A stretch of 53,353 nt of DNA, taken from contig CAITJF010000263.1 of the NCBI GenBank assembly GCA_903892645.1, forward strand, positions 1 through 53,353, read 5' to 3'. This document shows, one piece after another, positions 45,423 through 53,353 of this stretch. Positions within the stretch are counted from its first letter, which is position 1. The number at the start of each line of letters is the position of its first letter. The translations under genes were made by a program, and so were the position numbers. The notes below the pieces were generated by a model that searched no databases, was not told the origin of the DNA, and saw only the letters and a program-made list of their open reading frames with translations. The stretch is from an uncultured Nitrosomonadales bacterium (GTDB lineage: Bacteria; Pseudomonadota; Gammaproteobacteria; Burkholderiales; Gallionellaceae).

Positions 45423-46604
45423 ATGGTTCTGCCACAACAAAGCAAGCGCGGGTTCCCGTTGCGCCATGTCACTGTTATTGCCGCGCTTATTCTGCTGGTC
45501 CTCGCCGCATGGTATTTCACGCGCCCCAAACCGCTACCGGTTACCTTATGGAAAGTGGAGCGTGGTGTTGTCGAGGCGACAGTCAGCAACACCCGCGCCG
45601 GCACCATCAAGGCCTGCCACCGCGCCAAATTGGCTCCTCCGGCTGGCGGGCAGATTTCCCAGTTGAGGGTGATAAAGGGGGAACGGGTTGTCGCCGGTCA
45701 GGTGTTGCTGGAGCTATGGAATAACGACTTGCAGGCACAGGAACGTTTGGCGCGGGAGCAGCTCGACACGGCACAGGCGCAGACGCAGCAGGCTTGTATG
45801 CAGGCAGACCTGGCGGAAAAGGAAGCCGAGCGTGCGCGCCAGTTAAAAGAACGCGGATTTATTTCTGCTGAAGGGGTGGATCAAAAATTATCGGCTGCCA
45901 AGGTGAATCGTGCAGGGTGTGATGCCGCACGTAGCCAAATCGAGCAGAGCCGTTCGCGCATTACGGTGGCGCGAGCCGGGCTTGACCGCATGGTGCTGCG
46001 TGCGCCGTTCAATGGTGTGGTGGCTGACATCAGCGGCGAACTGGGTGAGTATGCTACACCGTCCCCGCCCGGCATTCCGACGCCACCTGCGATAGATCTG
46101 ATTGACGACCGTTGCCTGTTTGTCAGTGCGCCGATAGATGAAGTGGATGCGGCCAACATCAAGGCGGGGCAGGTCAGCCGCATCACCCTGGATGCGATCA
46201 AAGGCAAGTCGTTTGCAGGCAAGGTCAAGCGCGTTGCGCCCTATGTGCTGGAAGTGGAAAAGCAGGCGCGTACCGTGGAAGTGGAAGTCGAGTTTGTTGA
46301 GCCGCCGACGGCTGAAAATTTATTGGTAGGCTACAGCGCCGATGTCGAGATCATGCATACCTCCCATGCAAATGTGCTGCGCATTCCCACGCAGGCATTG
46401 CTGGAAGGCAAGCGGGTATTGGTCTACAAGCCTGCCGATAGCACACTGGAAGAACGTACCGTGACGACAAGTTTGAGCAACTGGGAACAAACCGAAATTA
46501 CCGCAGGGCTGAGCGAAGGCGAGCAGATCGTGATGTCGCTCGATCAGGCCGGGGTGAAGGCTGGAGCGCATGTACAGCCGGAAGCAAATAAACCGGCTAA
46601 ATGA
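45423..46604 (+). CDS. HlyD/MacA-like periplasmic adaptor of an ABC exporter
   Basis: The product is 393 residues; AGGAGG lies just before ATG 45423. One N-terminal membrane helix (VIAALILLVLAAWYF) anchors a periplasmic body with lipoyl halves (PPAGGQISQLRVIKGERVVAG and LRAPFNGVVADISGELGEY) around a helical hairpin (about 95-185) and beta-barrel/MP domains. Adaptors of this kind bridge an inner-membrane transporter to an outer-membrane channel. The stop overlaps the ATPase start by ATGA, showing coupling with the following ABC genes. No outer-membrane TolC gene is in the window. Confidence 0.9.
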   Translation: MVLPQQSKRGFPLRHVTVIAALILLVLAAWYFTRPKPLPVTLWKVERGVVEATVSNTRAGTIKACHRAKLAPPAGGQISQLRVIKGERVVAGQVLLELWNNDLQAQERLAREQLDTAQAQTQQACMQADLAEKEAERARQLKERGFISAEGVDQKLSAAKVNRAGCDAARSQIEQSRSRITVARAGLDRMVLRAPFNGVVADISGELGEYATPSPPGIPTPPAIDLIDDRCLFVSAPIDEVDAANIKAGQVSRITLDAIKGKSFAGKVKRVAPYVLEVEKQARTVEVEVEFVEPPTAENLLVGYSADVEIMHTSHANVLRIPTQALLEGKRVLVYKPADSTLEERTVTTSLSNWEQTEITAGLSEGEQIVMSLDQAGVKAGAHVQPEANKPAK

Positions 46605-47281
46605 TTCGGCTAGATAAAGTCACCCGCAGCTTCACAGTCGGCGACCAACAAGTCGCCGCGTTACGCGGTATCGACCTGAACATCGCGGCGGGCGATTATG
46701 TCTCCATCATGGGGCCGTCTGGTTCCGGAAAATCCACACTGCTTAATTTGATCGGCCTGCTGGATCGCCCGAGTTCTGGTACTTATAGCCTGGATGGCGG
46801 CAACGCCACCGACTTGAGTGATGAGCAACAAGCCAAAGTGCGCAGCGAAAAAATCGGCTTCGTGTTTCAGGCGTTTCATCTGGTGCCGCGCCTCACCGCC
46901 GCGATGAACATCGAGCTGCCGCTGATCCTAGCGGGTGTTCCTCCCGCCGAACGCAAGGCACGTGTGGTGCAGTTGCTGGAAAACTATGGCTTGACGGATC
47001 GCGCCGATCACCGCCCCGATCAACTTTCCGGCGGGCAGCGGCAGCGTGTGGCGATTGCCCGCGCCACCAGCATGCACCCGGCTGTGCTGCTGGCCGACGA
47101 GCCGACCGGTAACCTCGACCAGACCACCGGCAAGGAAGTGATGAACCTGCTCGAACAACTGGTCGCGCAACATGTCACTTTGATCGTTGTCACCCACGAT
47201 CCGGTTATCGGCGGACGTGCGATGCGGCAGGTGCGGATGGTGGACGGGCAGATCACCGGTGAAACTGGACGCGGCACATGA
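46601..47281 (+). CDS. ABC exporter ATP-binding subunit (MacB/LolD type)
   Basis: The product is 226 residues. Walker A GPSGSGKST, Q-loop FVFQAF, signature LSGGQRQR, Walker B LLADEPTGNLD and the switch His in VVTHDP are all present. The sequence GNLDQTTGKEVM is typical of the MacB/LolD/FtsE group, which power substrate extrusion by mechanotransmission. The ATPase is separate from the permease, unlike fused MacB. It overlaps both neighbours by ATGA. Confidence 0.95.
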   Translation: MIRLDKVTRSFTVGDQQVAALRGIDLNIAAGDYVSIMGPSGSGKSTLLNLIGLLDRPSSGTYSLDGGNATDLSDEQQAKVRSEKIGFVFQAFHLVPRLTAAMNIELPLILAGVPPAERKARVVQLLENYGLTDRADHRPDQLSGGQRQRVAIARATSMHPAVLLADEPTGNLDQTTGKEVMNLLEQLVAQHVTLIVVTHDPVIGGRAMRQVRMVDGQITGETGRGT

Positions 47282-48486
47282 ACCTTTCTGACACCCTGCT
47301 TTTTGCCTCCGGCAGCCTGCGCGGCAGCCGCACGCGCACTTTGCTGATGATCCTGGCGATGTCCATCGGCGTGGCGTCGGTGGTGATACTGACCGGGTTG
47401 GGTGAGGGTGCGCGGCGTTATGTGGTCGGGCAATTTTCTTCGCTGGGCACGAACCTGGTGATCGTGTTACCCGGACGCACAGAAACTGCGGGCATCGGGC
47501 CGGGGATGTTGCTCGGGCAAATCCCGCGTGAACTTACTCTAGACGATGCGCAAGCCTTGTTGCGCAGCCGCGCCATCGGGCGCATCGCGCCGCTGACGCT
47601 GGGTTCGTCGCAGATTTCCCAGGGCGCGCTTAACCGCGAAGTGGTTGTGCTGGGATCAACCAGCGATCTGCTCGAAGTACGTCACATGAGCCTGGCGCTA
47701 GGACAATTTCTGCCCGCCGGAGATGTGCATTCCAGCGAGTCTGTGTGTGTGCTGGGCGCAAAAATAAAACACGAGTTGTTCGGCCAGCAACAGGCTGTCG
47801 GCGCATGGGTGCGGCTGGGCGACCGGCGTTTTCGCGTGGTCGGCGTGATGGCGAACCAGGGTGAATCCATGGGCTTCAATACCGACGAGATCGTCATCGT
47901 GCCGGTCGTCTCGGCGCACATGCTGTTCAACACTTCCGGCCTGTTCCGCGTGCTGGTGGAAGCAAAAAGCCGCGATACCATCGAACAAGCCAAGCACGAT
48001 GCCGAAGAAATTCTAATGCGCCGCCACAGTGGCGAACGCGACGTGACCGTCATCACGCAGGACGCCGTGCTGGCCACTTTTGATCGCATCCTGCGCGCCT
48101 TGACCCTGGCCGTCGGCGGCATCGCCTCTATCAGCCTCGCAGTGGCGGGCATCCTCATCATGAACGTGATGCTTATCGCCGTTACGCAGCGCATCAAGGA
48201 GATCGGCCTGCTCAAAGCCTTGGGCGCACCAGCCGCGCAAATCAGGAATCTGTTTTTTGCTGAAGCGATTTTATTGTCCAGCATTGGTAGCGTGACAGGC
48301 TTGATTTTGGGTGAAGCGGGCGTATTGGTAATCGGAAAAATTTATCCATCGTTGCCGGTGGCAGCGCCCTGGTGGGCGGTGTTGGCGGCCCTTGGTACGG
48401 CCCTCGGCACAGGCATTATGTTCAGTGTTTGGCCGGCGCGGCGCGCCGCACAGCTCGATCCGGTGATGGCGCTGGCGAGGTCATAG
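47278..48486 (+). CDS. ABC permease, MacB-like (first)
   Basis: The product is 402 residues with the FtsX/MacB plan: an N-terminal helix (LLMILAMSIGVASVVILTGLG), a large periplasmic MacB_PCD domain (about 45-270) and three C-terminal helices (GGIASISLAVAGILIMNVMLIAV, …). ITQRIKEIGLLKALGAP-like coupling region is present as VTQRIKEIGLLKALGAP. It pairs with the second permease that starts directly after its stop, so the transporter is likely a heterodimer with the preceding ATPase and adaptor. Confidence 0.9.
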   Translation: MNLSDTLLFASGSLRGSRTRTLLMILAMSIGVASVVILTGLGEGARRYVVGQFSSLGTNLVIVLPGRTETAGIGPGMLLGQIPRELTLDDAQALLRSRAIGRIAPLTLGSSQISQGALNREVVVLGSTSDLLEVRHMSLALGQFLPAGDVHSSESVCVLGAKIKHELFGQQQAVGAWVRLGDRRFRVVGVMANQGESMGFNTDEIVIVPVVSAHMLFNTSGLFRVLVEAKSRDTIEQAKHDAEEILMRRHSGERDVTVITQDAVLATFDRILRALTLAVGGIASISLAVAGILIMNVMLIAVTQRIKEIGLLKALGAPAAQIRNLFFAEAILLSSIGSVTGLILGEAGVLVIGKIYPSLPVAAPWWAVLAALGTALGTGIMFSVWPARRAAQLDPVMALARS

Positions 48487-49686
48487 ATGCTATTCCCTGA
48501 CCTGATCCGCCTTACCACCTCCAGCTTCGTCGCCTACCGGCTGCGCAGCTTTCTGACTGGTCTCGGCATTGCCATCGGCATCACAGCGGTGATTTTGCTC
48601 ACCTCCATCGGCGAGGGGCTGCATCAATTTGTGTTGTCTGAATTCAGCCAGTTCGGTACCAACCTGATCGCCATCCAGCCCGGCAAGACGCAGACACAGG
48701 GCGGAAACGTGGGCATTTTCGGCTCGGTCAAGACGATTTCCATCGAGGATGCGCAAGCCTTGCGCCGTTTGCCTAATGTCGAGTACGTCAACCCCAGTGT
48801 AACGGGTAATGCCGAAATACGTTTCAATGGCAAGACGCGCCGCACCACGGTGTTCGGGGCTGGGCACGATCTTCCCAGGGTGCTGGCAAGCAATGTGCAG
48901 ACCGGCAGCTTCCTGCCCGACGATGATCCGACACAAGCGCGCGCCCTGGTCGTGCTGGGTCCCAAAGTGCGCCAGGAATTATTCGCCGGAGAGAACCCGC
49001 TCGGCAGTTATTTGCGCATTGGCGGGCAACGCTACCGCGTGATCGGCGTGATGGAGCCCAAGGGGCAGATGCTCGGCTTCGATCTCGACGATACCGTGTT
49101 CATTCCTGCCGCGCGCGCGCTGGAATTATTCAACCGTCCGGGACTGATGGAAATCCAGTTGAGCTACAAGGCCAATGTCGAATTGCAAAGTGTGGTGAAC
49201 TCTATTACCGCGCTGCTCAAGGAGCGGCACGGGCGCGAAGACTTCACGCTGATCCCGCAGGAAAAAGCGCTCGAAGTACTCGGCTCGGTGCTGGATGTGA
49301 TTACTTTTGCGGTGGGCGCGCTGGGCGGGATTTCCTTGCTGGTGGGCGGCGTCGGCATCCTCACCATCATGACCATGGCCGTTACCGAACGCACTGCCGA
49401 GATCGGTTTGTTGCGCGCCCTGGGCGCACGTGAAGGACAGGTGCTGACGCTGTTTCTGGGCGAGGCTATGCTGCTCTCCGCGCTGGGCGGACTGGCCGGT
49501 TTGGCGCTTGGAGTCGGCATTGCACAGGCAGTGCATTGGTTGTTTCCGGCAATGCCGGTGCATACGCCGTGGCTGTTCGCTGTAGTCGCGGAATTGAGCG
49601 CGGTCAGCATCGGTCTTGCGGCGGGCGTGATGCCGGCACGGCGCGCGGCGCGGCTCGACCCGGTGGAGGCGTTGCGGACGGAATGA
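48487..49686 (+). CDS. ABC permease, MacB-like (second)
   Basis: The product is 399 residues, starting the base after the previous stop. Same layout: helix RSFLTGLGIAIGITAVILLT, periplasmic domain (SLFGSVKTISIEDAQALRR-like core), and C-terminal helices with GGVGILTIMTMAVTERTAEI and VMPARRAARLDPVEALR, the conserved end of MacB permeases. It is related to the first permease but clearly diverged. Its stop overlaps the earP start (ATGA at 49683), tying a translation-factor modification gene to the exporter operon. Confidence 0.9.
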   Translation: MLFPDLIRLTTSSFVAYRLRSFLTGLGIAIGITAVILLTSIGEGLHQFVLSEFSQFGTNLIAIQPGKTQTQGGNVGIFGSVKTISIEDAQALRRLPNVEYVNPSVTGNAEIRFNGKTRRTTVFGAGHDLPRVLASNVQTGSFLPDDDPTQARALVVLGPKVRQELFAGENPLGSYLRIGGQRYRVIGVMEPKGQMLGFDLDDTVFIPAARALELFNRPGLMEIQLSYKANVELQSVVNSITALLKERHGREDFTLIPQEKALEVLGSVLDVITFAVGALGGISLLVGGVGILTIMTMAVTERTAEIGLLRALGAREGQVLTLFLGEAMLLSALGGLAGLALGVGIAQAVHWLFPAMPVHTPWLFAVVAELSAVSIGLAAGVMPARRAARLDPVEALRTE

Positions 49687-50846
49687 ACAATCCGGTTACT
49701 TGCGATATTTTCTGCAACGTCATCGACAACTACGGCGATATCGGTGTGTGCTGGCGCCTGGCGCGGCAACTGGCGAATGAATACGGCGTGGCGGTGCGGT
49801 TGTGGATGGACGATCTGGCGAGTTTCCGCAGGCTGTGTCCGGAGGTGGAGGTCTCATTGGCGCAACAGCGTTGCCGTGGTGTGGAGGTCAGGCATTGGGC
49901 CGCACTGTTCCCGGAGGTAGAGCCCGCGCATCTGGTGATCGAGGCATTCGCTTGTGAATTGCCAGAATCCTATATCGCGGCGATGGCGGCGCAGGAACAC
50001 AAGCCGGTGTGGATCAACCTTGAATACTTGTCTGCCGAGGATTGGGTGGCGGGTTGCCACAAGCTGCCCTCACCGCACCCGTTCCTGCCGCTGATCAAGT
50101 ATTTTTTCTTCCCCGGCTTTACCCCGCAAACCGGTGGGCTGCTGCTGGAGCGTGACCTGATTGCGCGGCGCGATGCATTTCAGAGCGATGCCGCACAGCA
50201 GCGCAGCTTCTGGCAGTCCATCGGCATGGCCATGCCTGATACGGCAACACTCAGGGTGTCGCTGTTCGGTTATGAAAATACCGCACTGCAAAGTTTGTTT
50301 GATGCTTGGGCGAGTGGCACCCAAGCTGTGCTGTGTCTCGTACCGGAAGGCCGCATCCTGACGCAGGTCGGACAATACTTCGGCGATGCCGTGCCGTGCG
50401 TGGGCAAAGCTTATTCAGGCGGCAATCTGCAAGTGCGCGTGCTGCCTTTCGTGGAGCAGGAGCGCTACGATGAACTGCTATGGGCGTGCGATATCAACTT
50501 CGTGCGCGGCGAGGATTCCTGCGTGCGTGCGCAGTGGGCGGGACAGCCATTTGTCTGGCACATCTACCCGCAACTTGACAATGTGCATATGCAAAAGCTG
50601 CGCGCCTTCATGGCGCTGTATTGCACCGATTTGCCGCCGGATGCGGCGCATGCGTTATATGCCTTGTGGGAAGGTTGGAATCATTCAGCAAGCCCAGGAC
50701 AGGCATGGAACGATTTCTGGATACACGAGTCTATTCTGCGGCAACAGGCCCGCGCTTGGGCGTATAAACTTTCCGGCAATAGCCTCGCATTGAATTTGCT
50801 GGATTTTTTCCGCAGTATTGATAAAATGCGCGGCTCCGAAATTTAG
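49683..50846 (+). CDS. earP: EarP, protein-arginine rhamnosyltransferase for EF-P
   Basis: ATG 49683 overlaps the permease stop; the open frame extends further upstream but lies inside the permease gene. The product is 387 residues. DNYGDIGVCWRLARQLA (catalytic Asp pair at about 15 and 19) and RGEDSCVRAQWAGQPFVWHIYPQ-type region (as VRGEDSCVRAQWAG, Glu part of the active site) are diagnostic. It transfers rhamnose from dTDP-rhamnose to Arg32 of EF-P. The efp gene follows 17 bp later and encodes Arg32, which confirms the pairing. The rhamnose synthesis genes (rmlABCD) must be elsewhere. Confidence 0.96.
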   Translation: MNNPVTCDIFCNVIDNYGDIGVCWRLARQLANEYGVAVRLWMDDLASFRRLCPEVEVSLAQQRCRGVEVRHWAALFPEVEPAHLVIEAFACELPESYIAAMAAQEHKPVWINLEYLSAEDWVAGCHKLPSPHPFLPLIKYFFFPGFTPQTGGLLLERDLIARRDAFQSDAAQQRSFWQSIGMAMPDTATLRVSLFGYENTALQSLFDAWASGTQAVLCLVPEGRILTQVGQYFGDAVPCVGKAYSGGNLQVRVLPFVEQERYDELLWACDINFVRGEDSCVRAQWAGQPFVWHIYPQLDNVHMQKLRAFMALYCTDLPPDAAHALYALWEGWNHSASPGQAWNDFWIHESILRQQARAWAYKLSGNSLALNLLDFFRSIDKMRGSEI

Positions 50847-50863
50847 TTTAGGCAGGGTAAAAC

Positions 50864-51424
50864 ATGAAAATCGCTCAAGAGCTACGCGCAGGTAACGTCG
50901 TGATGATTGGCAACGATCCTATGGTGATCCAGAAGGCGGAGTACAGCCGCTCTGGCCGCAGTGGTTCGGTGGTGAAAATGAAATTCAAAAATCTGCTCAC
51001 CGATGCGCCGAGCGAGGCCATTTACCGTGCGGATGACAAGTTCGATCAAGTCATTCTGGATCGCAAGGAATGCACTTATTCTTATTTCGCTGACCCGATG
51101 TATGTGTTTATGGACACTGAATACAATCAGTACGAAGTGGAAAAAGACAATTTGGGTGACGCGATTAATTATCTTGAGGACAGCATGCCGTGCGAAATGG
51201 TGTTCTACAATGAAAAAGCGATTTCCGTAGAACTGCCTAACACCATTGTGCGCGAAATTATTTACACCGAACCCGCCGCGCGCGGCGACACTTCCGGCAA
51301 GGTAATGAAGTCCGCCAAGATCAGCACGGGGATGGAACTGCCCGTGGCGGCATTCTGCGAAATCGGCGACAAGATTGAGATTGACACTCGCACCAACGAA
51401 TTTAAGCGCCGCGTGTCGGCTTGA
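50864..51424 (+). CDS. efp: Translation elongation factor P
   Basis: The product is 186 residues with the KOW-like N-domain, two OB domains and the usual C-terminal [17 protein letters not shown] segment. The loop [11 protein letters not shown] carries Arg at position 32, the rhamnosylated residue in the EarP branch of EF-P. It rescues ribosomes stalled on polyproline. It is followed by a strong terminator. A G/A-rich stretch (GGCAGGGTAAAAC) precedes ATG 50864. Confidence 0.98.
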   Translation: MKIAQELRAGNVVMIGNDPMVIQKAEYSRSGRSGSVVKMKFKNLLTDAPSEAIYRADDKFDQVILDRKECTYSYFADPMYVFMDTEYNQYEVEKDNLGDAINYLEDSMPCEMVFYNEKAISVELPNTIVREIIYTEPAARGDTSGKVMKSAKISTGMELPVAAFCEIGDKIEIDTRTNEFKRRVSA

Positions 51425-51448
51425 TTGATATTTGTTGCAAGTAAAAAA

Positions 51449-51472
51449 GGCAGCCGTGAGGCTGCCTTTTTT
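51449..51472. terminator. Bidirectional terminator between efp and the parvulin gene
   Basis: GGCAGCC (51449-51455), loop GTGA, GGCTGCC (51460-51466), with AAAAAA before and TTTTTT after. It should end both convergent transcripts. Confidence 0.92.
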
Positions 51473-51488
51473 ATTCTGCTGGATGAAT

Positions 51489-52322
51489 TTATTCGATCTT
51501 TGCCTTGGCGCGTAGCTCGGCAATCAGGTTTTGTACGGCTTGTTGTTGCATTTTCTGCGTGAGTTGCGGTTTGAGTTCATCGAAAGAAGGCAGCTTGAGT
51601 TCGCGCACGTCTTCCAGTTTGATGATGTGCCAGCCGAACTGTGATTGCACCGGCTCGCTTATTTGCCCCTTGGTCAGATTCATCAGCGCATCGCCAAACG
51701 GTTTTACAAAAGCGTTGGAGATGTTGCCAACAGGAATCCATCCCAAATCCCCCCCGTGTTCTTTGGAGCCGGCATCCTTGGAGCTGGATTCCGCCAGCTT
51801 GTCGAACTTACCGCCTTTTTTCAGCTTGGCTGCGATGGATTTTGCTTCACTCTCTTTTTCCACCAGGATGTGGCGCACGCTGTATTCCTTGCTCCCGAGG
51901 TTTTTTTTCAGGTTGTCATACCCCTGCATGAGTTCATTTTCGCCGACTGGGTGGCTCTTCACATAGTCCTGCACGAATGCGCCAACCAGCACGGTCTGCC
52001 TGGCCAATGCTAATTGCTGGATAGTTTCTAGTTGTTTGTCCAAATTTTTCTTGGTTGCTTCCTGTGACATCATTTCGATGTTGATCAGGTCATCACGGAT
52101 AGCCTTGCGCAGTTCAGGGGTGTCTGCCTGGCCTTGGGTAGCGACGACTTTGACGCGCAAATCCACGCGTTCCTGGGGAATAGGGATGCCATTTACAATT
52201 GCGGCCGGTTTGCTTTCTGCAGCTGGCTTGTTTTCTGTAGCGGGTTTATTTTCGGCATACACCGGGCTTGCAGCAATTGCGCCTAATATGGCGAGAACGG
52301 CAAACTTGGAAGTTCTTTGCAT
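51489..52322 (-). CDS. Periplasmic parvulin-type peptidyl-prolyl isomerase
   Basis: The product is 277 residues. A signal peptide (SKFAVLAILGAIAASPVYA) ends at about residue 23. A short repeat follows (ENKPAT, ENKPAA, ESKPAA), then a SurA/PpiC-like helical N-domain and a parvulin domain from about 147 (SVRHILVEKESEAKSIA) to 243 (GDLGWIPVG, FGWHIIKLED). It should help outer-membrane or periplasmic proteins fold. The order parvulin-BolA-YciI-YciB is a betaproteobacterial block. Confidence 0.93.
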   Translation of the reverse strand: MQRTSKFAVLAILGAIAASPVYAENKPATENKPAAESKPAAIVNGIPIPQERVDLRVKVVATQGQADTPELRKAIRDDLINIEMMSQEATKKNLDKQLETIQQLALARQTVLVGAFVQDYVKSHPVGENELMQGYDNLKKNLGSKEYSVRHILVEKESEAKSIAAKLKKGGKFDKLAESSSKDAGSKEHGGDLGWIPVGNISNAFVKPFGDALMNLTKGQISEPVQSQFGWHIIKLEDVRELKLPSFDELKPQLTQKMQQQAVQNLIAELRAKAKIE

Positions 52323-52352
52323 GGTTTAATCCTTATTGAATAAAGTTGAGGG

Positions 52353-52622
52353 TTATATTTCACCCGGCGTGCTGGCTGTGATGTGCAGCGCATGTATCTC
52401 GTGCTTCTGTTTCAGCATCTCCCCCAGTGCGAAATATACCATACGGTGCCTTGCCACGGTAGGCTTGCCGGTGAATTGTGCCGACACAATTTTGAGCCGG
52501 TAATGTCCGCCACCATTGCGTGCGCCGACGTGTCCCGCATGCTTATGACTGTCATCGGCAATCTCGATTTGTACGGGCTGCAATGAGGCCAGCCGTGCAC
52601 GCATCTGCTTCATGCAGTTCAT
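52353..52622 (-). CDS. bolA: BolA family protein
   Basis: The product is 89 residues from ATG 52622, or 86 from ATG 52613; neither has a clear ribosome-binding site. DDSHKHAGHVGARNGGGHYRLKIVS and HRMVYFALGEMLKQKHEIHAL-type segments are the BolA core, with the conserved His that ligands Fe-S clusters with monothiol glutaredoxins. The upper start lies at the very end of the intergenic repeat copy at 52620-52803, so the true start may be 52613. It is 30 bp upstream of the parvulin gene and probably cotranscribed. Confidence 0.92.
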   Translation of the reverse strand: MNCMKQMRARLASLQPVQIEIADDSHKHAGHVGARNGGGHYRLKIVSAQFTGKPTVARHRMVYFALGEMLKQKHEIHALHITASTPGEI

Positions 52623-52803
52623 AAAGATTTAGATTTCATCTCAACTGCGGAAAGAATTTCTTGCTTACATATAACCCCATATGCCGCACGGCAAATTTTT
52701 TTCCGCGCCTTGCTGACGACTCCGCACGGGCTGCTTTTGCCCGTAACGGATTGGCGTCCCCTTGTGGGGTATTTGAGCGAACTCTGAATTTTTAGATGTA
52801 TCC
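52620..52803. mobile_element. MITE-like mosaic element (copy B), inverse orientation
   Basis: Read on the minus strand it starts GGATACATCTAAAAATT, then CAGAGTTCGC, and shares with copy A (32620-32804) the segments GAGTTCGCyCAAA, GCAAGGCG.GGAAAAAA, ATGTAAGCAAGAAA and GATGAAATcTaAAT. It carries a ~58-bp insert not in copy A (with CCCCACAAGGGG and CGGGC…GCCCG hairpins) and lacks a ~50-bp stretch of copy A. Total length is almost the same. The right terminus is more decayed and no target duplication is left. It fills the yciI-bolA gap. Confidence 0.65.
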
Positions 52804-53109
52804 TCAAGAGGGAAAAGTTTTCCTGAATGGCTTGACCGTAACTTGTGCATACACCCCTGCGGCCACATAAGGGTCGGCCTGCGCCCAGGTTTCGGCATCC
52901 GGCAGCGAGGCAAACTCCGCCACGATCAGGCTGCCGGAAAATCCCGCCGTGGCGGGATCGTTTGCGTCCACGGAAGGGAAGGGGCCAGCCAGGATCAGGC
53001 GGCCTTCCTCCTGCAAGGCTTGCAACCGCGCCACATGCGCAGGCCGCGCCGCGAGGCGTTTTGCCAGGCTATCTGGAATGTCTTGGCCAACGATGGCATA
53101 TAACATCAA
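52804..53109 (-). CDS. yciI: YciI family protein
   Basis: The product is 101 residues: [27 protein letters not shown] and [28 protein letters not shown] are the ferredoxin-like YciI fold with the conserved His-poor variant ([12 protein letters not shown] carries the His of the proposed active site). Enzymatic role unknown in most cases. Its position beside yciB and bolA is the conserved order. The stop abuts the repeat copy B, which therefore forms its 3' flank. Confidence 0.93.
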   Translation of the reverse strand: MMLYAIVGQDIPDSLAKRLAARPAHVARLQALQEEGRLILAGPFPSVDANDPATAGFSGSLIVAEFASLPDAETWAQADPYVAAGVYAQVTVKPFRKTFPS

Positions 53110-53293
53110 AAGCCCCTTATGAAATTTGCCATCCCTGCTATGCCAGTCATTACCATCCTAAGCTTCCCTCAGAGTGGGAGGGTACGATTGCTTCCTCTCC
53201 CGCTTGCGGGATAACCAGCGACTTAGCTGCGGTCTTTGGCCGCTTAGTCGAATGGCTAGTTGTTCCATCCAGAGGATTGAGGAGAGGGTAAGC
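53110..53293. repeat. Intergenic region with a degenerate palindromic repeat
   Basis: CCTCTCCCGCTTGCGGGA (53194-53211) is the same palindrome as inside purL. GAGAGGG at 53281-53287 could be the displaced right arm, with about 70 bp of unrelated sequence between. A second small hairpin, CCCTC…GGAGGG, lies near 53166-53182. No gene is seen. Confidence 0.6.
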
Positions 53294-53353
53294 ATCAGTT
53301 GCTTTCCTTCTTCTCGTCCACATATTTTGCCAGCCATGTGCTTTGTGCCAGGA
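53294..53353 (-). CDS. yciB: Septation protein A family (YciB/IspZ), C-terminal end only
   Basis: The last 19 codons are visible: a hydrophobic turn into LAQSTWLAKYVDEKKESN and a TGA stop (53294-53296). The pattern of a helix end followed by a charged tail, and the position next to yciI in the conserved yciB-yciI-bolA-parvulin block, suggest the inner-membrane protein YciB. The fragment is too short for certainty. Confidence 0.6.

Overview
The window reads as a betaproteobacterial chromosome, probably Nitrosomonadales/Gallionellaceae-like. This is inferred from gene order (yciB, yciI, bolA, parvulin; earP-efp; crcB with a DUF190 gene), an EF-P with Arg32 paired with EarP, and protein similarity recalled from memory; no search was run. 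About 1-17,660 is a horizontally acquired island. The rest is a housekeeping backbone with several families of small intergenic repeats.

Island (1-17,660). It opens inside a plasmid-type replication initiator gene (RPA family). Its stop codon lies in the first of 14 iterons, most of them in an exact 141-bp higher-order array. A recombination/partition module follows: a small Cys-containing protein, a large serine recombinase and two ParB-like proteins, the last three joined by ATGA overlaps. Next comes a defence-like block: a class II Fic protein, then a tight three-gene operon of a PLD nuclease-SNF2 helicase fusion, an Eco57I-like N6-adenine methyltransferase and an SMC/RecF-like ATPase, then a DUF4062-GHKL ATPase protein with a GQV tandem-repeat linker. 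A decayed winged-helix gene fragment leads to a 28-nt sequence matching the 3' end of a tRNA-Pro gene followed by a terminator. That is the expected right attachment-site remnant of a tRNA-integrated element.

Backbone (17,661-53,353). A LexA-like repressor gene carries two GAACGAACGT-type operators and lies divergent from htpG, which has a sigma-32-like promoter. Then come an alpha-glucan phosphorylase, a SAM methyltransferase, YlqF GTPase, RecQ, a conserved hypothetical protein, NnrS, a glutathione S-transferase, a small ORF, nnrD-crcB-DUF190, an enlarged purL, an RcnA-type Ni/Co exporter, an HD-GYP protein, an MHS-type MFS transporter, MgtA-like Mg2+ ATPase and a second MFS transporter. A tightly overlapping gene run follows: HlyD-type adaptor, ABC ATPase, two MacB-like permeases, earP and then efp. 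A parvulin, BolA, YciI and the 3' end of yciB close the window.

The most interesting signals are: (1) the PLD-SNF2 helicase/methyltransferase/ATPase operon as a candidate restriction-like defence system; (2) the 141-bp iteron array with the recombinase-ParB-ParB module; (3) a MITE-like element (32620-32804) with 16-bp inverted termini and a perfect 6-bp target duplication that contains the nnrD start codon, plus a mosaic relative at 52620-52803; (4) two in-frame insertions inside purL, one of them a palindromic intergenic-type repeat translated as protein; (5) the tRNA-Pro 3' remnant that fixes the island boundary.
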